Shown here piece after piece: positions 57,278 through 64,000 of a stretch of 64,000 nt of DNA. Under the pieces are notes generated by a model, which did not search any database, was not told where the DNA came from, and was given only the letters and a program-made list of their open reading frames with translations. The DNA is from Nepenthes gracilis (taxonomy: Eukaryota; Streptophyta; Magnoliopsida; Caryophyllales; Nepenthaceae), in contig BSYO01000004.1 in NCBI GenBank assembly GCA_033239525.1, positions 26,760,037-26,824,036 on the forward strand. Reading direction: 5' to 3'. Within the stretch, counting starts at the first letter, position 1. The number at the start of each line of letters is the position of its first letter. The position numbers were made by a program, and so were the translations under genes.

Positions 57278-59261
57278 CATTGGATTTCTTATGTCAAGAT
57301 ATGGATTAAATAATAAACATATTTTTTTAGTTGTCAATAGATTGCTGTCTAATCAATTAGTTTTGAAATAGCATTAATTCTATGTGTACTATTAATATTT
57401 TTAAGTATTATTCATTGAGACATAAGCCTTTTTAATATATTTTTTTAGAAATTAACTTAAATACATTAAATAGATATATTTATTTTTTTATTTGCACTTC
57501 ATATTAATGAACAAAACCAAATAATTAGATAAATAAAAGAAAATAACTTTAAATTTGGAGTAAATACTTAAGAGCCTTGTTTCCTAGATATAAGTAAAAG
57601 TAAACATAAATAGTAAAAACTATTTAGACGTATTAAAAATGTTAACATTAGAGGTCCATAGTATCTAAATATTATAAATCTATAGATGTGGTCACATCAT
57701 TATTATAATTGGTGAATGGACTATCATGATATTTACATTCAAAAATATAAATAAATATGACAAAAATTATATCAACTATTAACTCCCATGAACAAATCAA
57801 TGATTCAAATTTATCAAATAATATCTTTACATTTAGGATATTTTGATATTCTAATAAAGATAAATTTACAATATAAAAATAAAATATGTAAATAATTATA
57901 AAACTAGGAATAAATAAACTGAAATTAATCATTATTATATAACATAGACTATTTTAAGGATACCCGTATTTTATTTTTGAATTTTCTACTATTTTTATAC
58001 ACTTACTAAATCCATCCACAATTGTATAAAAGACTATTCTAATAAAACCAAGAATAAGATTCTTGCTTTGAAAATCTATTAAAGTCTCAAATTATCATAT
58101 TTGGATAATGGAGACCAAGGTTGACAAAGAAACCTAAACTAAACCCTAAAGAAATAAGTAGAGTCATGGCCAAGCAAAATAAGAGAAAAATATGAATAAT
58201 TAGGACTTTGGCCTCCTAAAATACATGAAATTCTAAAGTTTTGGAATTAATTTAAAAACCTCCATGATCAATTCTAAGAAAACAATAGGAAAAGCAAAGA
58301 TTGAGCCATCTTATGGAGAATTACAAGGGTAAGAAGAGAATAATATCATTAATACAAATGCATAAAAAATCAAAATATGTAAAAATATAACATAATCAAA
58401 CATATAAAGACAAATGCATGGATAAACAAATAAAAAATATATAACCATAATAAAAGATAAGGAAGCATATTATAATTTTGCTTGCAAATAACAAGAAAAG
58501 TGATGAGATAAACTTAAAAAATTAACAGAGAATTATGAATTATACTTGTCATGCTAATTATTGTCGTTGCTAATGACATTCCTCCTTTTCCATTACCAAA
58601 TACCTCAACCATATCTTTATAATGCATCTATTGCATGCTATCATATTTTTCTTGAGATTGTTTATGATTCAGTCTCTGTATATAATTTAGACAGTTTCAT
58701 AATCGTTATTATTTTATATGATGATTTAAGATCTTATTATATTCATGTCAGTTTTTATGGGCTAAGTTGTTTCTAAATTTAAGGATCAATATAATATCTA
58801 TATAGGTTAATCCTAACTGATATACTTTATGTTAGATTAGAATGTAATTTCATCAACTTAAACTATATATAACTGTTGGCAGATGCCCAACTCAGGATCA
58901 ATTAGGTGAGGTCATTTTCCTACAAACACACAGTATACACCATGCATGCAAACAAAGTTGGGACAAGTGGATTTTGTATGCCTACTGATTTTTCAAATGA
59001 ACGTCGTTCCATATTTGAGACACTAACTTTATGAGTTAGAAACCTTCCTAGGTAGGAGATAATTTATTATTATTAGACTTCCTTGGTTCTTGACATTCAT
59101 GAGGACTAGGTTATTTCCCTCAAATGCTCTCATCTTTACCTGCCAATCCAAATTACGGGCTACTCTTTGTTAATAAGCTCGGGTTTGAATCATCATACGT
59201 TGTACACTACTACTTATATGGAGGTGTCATTCGAGGATTTATCCATTTTGTACAAAACCAT
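57278..59261. other. AT-rich intergenic DNA
   Basis: I see no gene, RNA gene or element in this stretch. Confidence 0.5.
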
Positions 59262-59725
59262 GGCTACTTAATGCGTGTACAAGTTTGGGGGAAGAATCTA
59301 CCCCAAAAGGAGACCCTATGGGGGAAAGTGCATCCTAAACTTATAGGTTGGAGGTTCTACCTCAAACTCCTCGATATGGGATACGCATTATTCCTACTCA
59401 TTTCGACAGCCGCAGACCTCGGCGGCAACACTCTACAGTATTTTACTCGGCGGCTTTCACTCTACGATACTTCATTCCGTCCCGATGCATTGACAGTAGG
59501 TCAATTCCTCCATAAGTAGCCTTTTTCGATAAGAACCCTCTAATGGTAACCCTCTCCAGCTCGGGGCCGATCCGATATCAATGAGAACACTATTGATGCG
59601 TGCACAAATTCAGAGTGAGAACCCATTCCAAAAAGGCACTCTATGGGAGGAGAGTGGAGAGCCTTCCAAACTTATAAATTGGATGTTCTGCCCTTAAGCT
59701 CCCGATGTGGAACATGCATCATTAA
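59262..59725. repeat. TRIM-like pair of degenerate direct repeats
   Basis: Two segments of about 130 bp, 59262-59394 and 59592-59725, share the order ATGCGTG.ACAA, a block of CCCCAAAAGGAGACCCTATGG or its worn variant, CCAAACTTATA..TTGGA..TTCT and CTCCCGATGTGG..CATGCATCATT. About 200 bp lie between them. The words resemble miniature LTR elements seen in other plants, but no primer site or target duplication could be confirmed. Confidence 0.45.
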
Positions 59726-61358
59726 TGTTATGAGCCTTCTGTTTTTTTCTTTTTTCTTTTTTTCCTCCCCAGTTTTTCTGATTTTTTTTCTTTAGTTTTG
59801 TTGTTTTGCTTTATTTCTTTTGATTTTCTGTTAGGGTTTTGTTAGTTGGATTCCAACCAATTCGGTTAGACTTCTAGTATAAATATAAAGGCTCGTGGTT
59901 GCAATAAAGGAAGAAAGAATAGTTTCCACTTCTTATGTGTCTTCGTCTCTCTCTCTCCCTCTCACTGTGTCATCGGTCTCTCTCTTTGAGTCCTTAGTCT
60001 TTTCTCTCTGCTCTCTCTTATTTCCCTCTATCTCTCATCCCCCCTCAGTTTCCCTCTACCTGAACTTCCCTCTCCCTCCACTCTCCTCATCTTCAACTCC
60101 GATTTACTAGCCGCCGCCGTGAAGCACGTATCATTGGTGCTTTCATTGAGACAATGACAGAAGATATGGTGTTGATGTCTAAAGAACGAGTACTCAACAC
60201 ACTCAACGCTTCCATCGCCAAGTTTGCCAACACAATGAAGGACTTCCAGCGAGCTACCAATAGACTCATCACAAACACTTCCTCCCTAGCGTCCACCACG
60301 ACACAGATCCAATCTTCCACGGCTAAAATCTAGCAATCGCTCACCAGATTTGAGCGCAACACTCTCTTGCCAGCGACCACCAATTTAATTTGTTCATGGC
60401 GCCTTTGAGTGAGATGCCACAACGGTCACCGCCAACTCCACCCCAAGCCTCACCCAAAATGATACCAATGCCACCAGACTCTATAATCGCTCTTCAACTT
60501 TCCTTACCTCCACCGAAAATTGCTTTTTTTGTTGCGTCGTACAATCACGATCACAGGCTGACCGCCAAACCCTACCCCTCCTTCCACATGCATCATCATC
60601 CAAATCCAATGAGGACAACGGTGGTGCCGACCTCGCTAAGAAGGCAAAGGAGACGGTGAAGTTATCAAGCATCGATAGTAATGGTATATCTGATGTTATG
60701 CCAAAGCCTAAGGAACTACAACTTTCTCAATACGTCGGAGTGAATTTATAGTGTAACAAGGCAACTAACATGTTTTTGATGCCAAAATCTAGCATTGTGA
60801 ACCAAATAAGTATGGGAAGCGACGTTGCCGGTAGTGACGCTGATAACTCAAAAAATGAGGTCTAGGCTGGCGGTTTAACAGTAGCATTTCACCAAATTTT
60901 CTTCTTATTCAACATTGAGGATAAGGTTCTCTTATTGAAGAGGACAATGTTATATGCCTTTTGTTTTTTTCTTTTCCCTTTTTTCCCTCCCCAGTTTTTC
61001 TTATTTTTTTCCTTGGTTCTATTATTTTGCTTTATTTCTTTTGATTTTCTGTTGGGGATTTGTTAGTTGAATTTTAACCAATTTGGTTGGACTTCTGGTA
61101 TAAATATAAAGGCTCATGGCTACAATAAAAGAAGAAAGAATAGTTTTCACTTTTTTTGTCTTCGTCTCTTTCTCTCTCTCTCCCTCTCACTGTGTCTTTA
61201 GTCTCTCTCTTTAAATCCTCTGTCTTTTCCCTTTACTCTCTTTGATTTCTCTCTATCCCTCATCCCCCCTCTGTTTTCCTCTACTTGAACTCCCATCTCC
61301 CTCCACTCTCCTTATCTCCAACTCTAATTTATCAACTGCCGCTGTAAAGTATGCATCA
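59726..61358 (+). mobile_element. Small non-autonomous LTR retrotransposon
   Basis: LTRs lie at 59726-60133 (TGTTATGAGCC...GTATCA) and 60948-61358 (TGTTATATGCC...GCATCA). Both carry CTTTATTTCTTTTGATTTTCTG, TATAAATATAAAGGCTC, and CT-rich sequence. The left LTR is followed by TTGGTGCTTTCATTGAGA, the primer-site-like sequence seen after many plant gypsy LTRs; it does not match initiator Met tRNA. GAAGAGGACAA precedes the right LTR as a polypurine tract. The 814-bp interior holds only a gag-like fragment. The flanks ATTAA and CTACT do not match, so the target duplication is lost or was never there. Confidence 0.8.
60154..60845 (+). pseudogene. Gag-like fragment of the small LTR element
   Basis: A plus-strand frame starts MTEDMVLMSKERVLNTLNAS at 60154, inside the element and shortly after the primer site. 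Its helical, Ser/Thr-rich start is like the N-terminal region of gypsy gag proteins. A TAG stops it after about 59 codons near 60330, and later frames (PPTPPQ-rich region near 60430) are shifted. No protease, RT or integrase motif is present. Confidence 0.5.
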
Positions 61359-62041
61359 CTACTCATTTGAGGACTAGGTAGCCTCCTATTCACAAGAATG
61401 ATGGCTTCCACTCTTTGTTATATAGGGCTTTCTCAGTCATAGTCCCAGGAGTGATTCTATAAGCTAGTAATATAATATAGTTCACCTACCTATACTCATC
61501 AAGATTTACTTAATCTAGCCCATAATCCATTGATAATTGATCAATTATTTATATTTGTTTATCAATTAATCGGTTAGTTATATTTGTTTATCCATTAGTT
61601 AGCAATAGAAACCAAGGTTACAATCACCTTAGGCATTTTGAATTGGCACAATGTGCTTTGTCACATGAATTTTCACATTATACTCAGTGATTATTACAAG
61701 ATGGGTTGCTTTAATTTATTTGATAAAATAGTAGATTTTAATTACACTAAAACTATTGTCCTAAGGCCTTTGGAAATGTCCCTAAAATATTCAACCACCA
61801 TTTATGAAAAATAGGCTATATGGTATGTATTAAGGTTAGTTCAGTTAGAAGGAGCCTTAGCACATTACCCATGTATTTGACACTAAACAAATTTTTTTCA
61901 CAGAATTCAGTGCATTATATTTTAGTGTGACAAATAATGGATGACAACCCAAAACATAATATAAACAATAATTCAAGATTTTTGATAATGATTTGCATTA
62001 AACTTCACACAACATGATAATCAAGATACCAAGATATACTT
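61359..62041. other. AT-rich intergenic DNA
   Basis: No feature was recognised here apart from short repeated words such as TTATATTTGTTTATC near 61546-61590. Confidence 0.5.
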
Positions 62042-62297
62042 CAATCATTTTACCTTCTCAAAACCAAAAGCCTTTCAATAAGTTAAACATTACATTAACA
62101 ACAAAATGCAAATCCATAAAACTAAAACAAAGGTCCTCTTCAAAGTCACTATCACCAACCATCTACTTACAATCATTTTACCTTCTCAAAGAAGAAAAAC
62201 TTTTCTATAAGTTAAACATTACATTAACAACAAAACACAAGTCCATAAAACTAAAACAAAGGTCCTCTTCAAAGTCACAATCATCAACCATCTTTTT
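62042..62297. repeat. 128-bp tandem duplication
   Basis: CAATCATTTTACCTTCTCAA at 62042 recurs at 62170. Each copy continues with AAGTTAAACATTACATTAAC, CCATAAAACTAAAACAAAGG and TCCTCTTCAAAGTCAC. A plus-strand open frame runs through both copies but matches no known protein. Confidence 0.88.
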
Positions 62298-64000
62298 ATC
62301 TTACCTTCATCGTCAGGCAATATAAAGCCTACAAAACTAAATCATTATGAAATATAAAAATGAGTTAATAGTTTAGCAAATAATATCAAAATTAATACTT
62401 AATTAAAATGCAATAGAGTTACAAAAGTAATGTTCCTATCAAATAGATAAAATTTTGAACCATTGTCTAACAAATATTCCTATTAGCAGGGCCAAATAAG
62501 AATGTTGAAATGCCTATATATTGTGAACCTATACATGGGGTCATGCTCCACTATTGAATACATGGATGGGCCAAACGCAACCTTCAAACATAATATAAAT
62601 AGTTTATATGTAACAAAATTTTACTATAATTGTCAGTTTTCTTTTCAAATCAATAGTTTATAGGTATCAAAAAAATCTCTGCATTAAGAGCATTTCCACA
62701 CCATCACAAAGACTTCAAATTATGAAAATCAGATATATAAAAAAATATTATATTCAGGCACAGAAAGTTTACAGCAACATTCAAGAACTCACTATAAGAC
62801 ATGGAAGAAAACTATAGTAATCACAAGCCTTCCAAAAGATCAAGCTTCCAATTATAGTCAGCCTACTTTCTGTTTTATTTTTCCCCCTTTTGTTACTAAA
62901 TATTGATTATAAAACAAGAAGAGAAAGCACCTCATTTACAAGACTGCCTCAAGCATTGCACGTCAAGCCTTCTTATGCATTGATGTGACAAGCTAGTGTT
63001 GGCCAGTAGCTCAATTGGGACATAAATATTAAGCATTGTTATTACCTGATTGCATACCAAAAAATGACATGTAAAACTGGAGCAATAAGGCATCTCACCA
63101 CCGAAATGTTTGCTGGCTGCTTAAGCTAAACCTCATGTGGAGCAATTCTACTAACATTAATCTGCTCAAGGAAACCATGCAATATTCTGGTATCAGTTGG
63201 CTTAGATGAACCTCAAGCGAATTGTCTCTGAAATTGCTCAGAGAATAGTCCTTGAGCACACCTAAAGTAGACATCCCGCACTAAATTTGAAACATGCATA
63301 CAACAACTAGATTGTGACTAGAATTCCTCCAATTTCTACAACTACTTCAAATTTCAAGAATATACATTGACAAAAGTCCTTAACAAATATTACACAAATC
63401 CAGGTGGAAATTACAAAACATCGTAGGCACATCATTTTGAAGACCAAGTTTTTCCATCCCAAGTGTTCCCCAACCAATACCCAAGTAGACTTCCTGCGAC
63501 AAATGCTTCATATGAAGACAAGACAAGAAATCACTCTCATTAGATTTTCGTCCACTAATAATAACATGCAACTAGAACATCATTGTGCCCCTCTCAAAAA
63601 CTATCCAAGCAACATCAACTTCCATTGAAGCAAGACTTTCCCACTCCAAGTGTGTCAAGGACCAACTGGCCCAAATAGACTCCAATATCCAACCACAAAA
63701 TCAATGTGCTAGACCAAACTCTTCCTTATCTTGCAAGCTAATTCAGTCCAGCCCTTAGTTTTGCTTTCCAAGTAGCCCGGTGCCATTCCTAACATAAGCA
63801 TCAAAGGGCTCCCTCAGTAAACATTTCTAGGCCCCTTAACCTTTTGTCGGTTTCATGTTATATAGGATATTGGTACTTAAGTTCAGGTTGAACTCAAATA
63901 CGGTTCAGCGAAGGTCTAGACATGATCATTGTTTAGGTACACAACAAACATGAACTATGTGATTTTATTTTTCAGTTTCACCAGATGTCGGTTTCATGTT
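62298..64000. other. Intergenic DNA to the window end
   Basis: No gene was recognised. Segments near 63440-63495 and 63630-63690 are loosely alike (TTTCC.TCCCAAGTGT, CCCAA.TAGACT), and GTCGGTTTCATGTT occurs at 63847 and again at the very end (63987-64000). A degenerate repeat may therefore continue past the window. Confidence 0.4.

Noticed and set aside
62014..62325. 103-codon frame with two similar halves
   Set aside because: It results from a 128-bp tandem duplication in AT-rich intergenic DNA; lysine/serine-rich composition and no homology.

Overview
This is a nuclear plant (angiosperm) window. It is AT-rich, gene-poor and dominated by decayed retrotransposons. Two host genes can be supported, both on the minus strand. 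One is an intronless BRI1 kinase inhibitor 1 (BKI1/MAKR-type) gene at about 1.6-2.6 kb. The other is a nine-coding-exon PP2C-type protein phosphatase of the Arabidopsis At1g47380/At1g09160 kind, whose coding sequence runs from 52704 down to 32575. I could place every splice site of the phosphatase: all are GT-AG, the frame stays open for 426 codons, and motif order and length match the family. The species cannot be named from this sequence; a eudicot or other dicot-like angiosperm with transposon-inflated introns fits.

Layout. 0.2-1.4 kb: a degenerate LINE (endonuclease and reverse transcriptase) on the minus strand. 1.6-2.75 kb: BKI1 with its TATA box. 2.8-15.5 kb: intergenic sequence with a fold-back element (about 3.24-3.80 kb) and two solo LTRs with perfect 5-bp target duplications (7677-9524 and 10179-11200). 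15.5-20.85 kb: a decayed Tnt1-like Ty1/copia element, complete end to end, flanked by CTTTT. 21-23.3 kb: a 47-bp minisatellite running into a 606-bp tandem duplication. 24.3-25.5 kb: another copia-type solo LTR. 28.9-31.45 kb: wreckage of a Ty3/gypsy element.

32.6-53.3 kb: the phosphatase gene. Its fifth coding intron is about 16.5 kb long. It holds a TRIM miniature retrotransposon, a hAT-like MITE, a tandem triplication of about 393 bp, and a minus-strand Ty3/gypsy element (39442-49776) that was itself interrupted in its RNase H region by a second, internally deleted gypsy element (about 41685-46540). 53.3-64 kb: intergenic sequence with a solo LTR of the same family as the one at 7.7 kb, a pair of TRIM-like direct repeats, a small non-autonomous LTR element with a gag-like fragment, and short tandem repeats.

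No operon-like or clustered system is present and I found no convincing new biochemical system. The most informative parts are structural: the giant intron with its nested insertions, an inserted LTR element that lacks a target duplication and carries leftover polypurine-tract bases at one end, and a MITE lying 13 bp inside a 5' splice site of the phosphatase gene.
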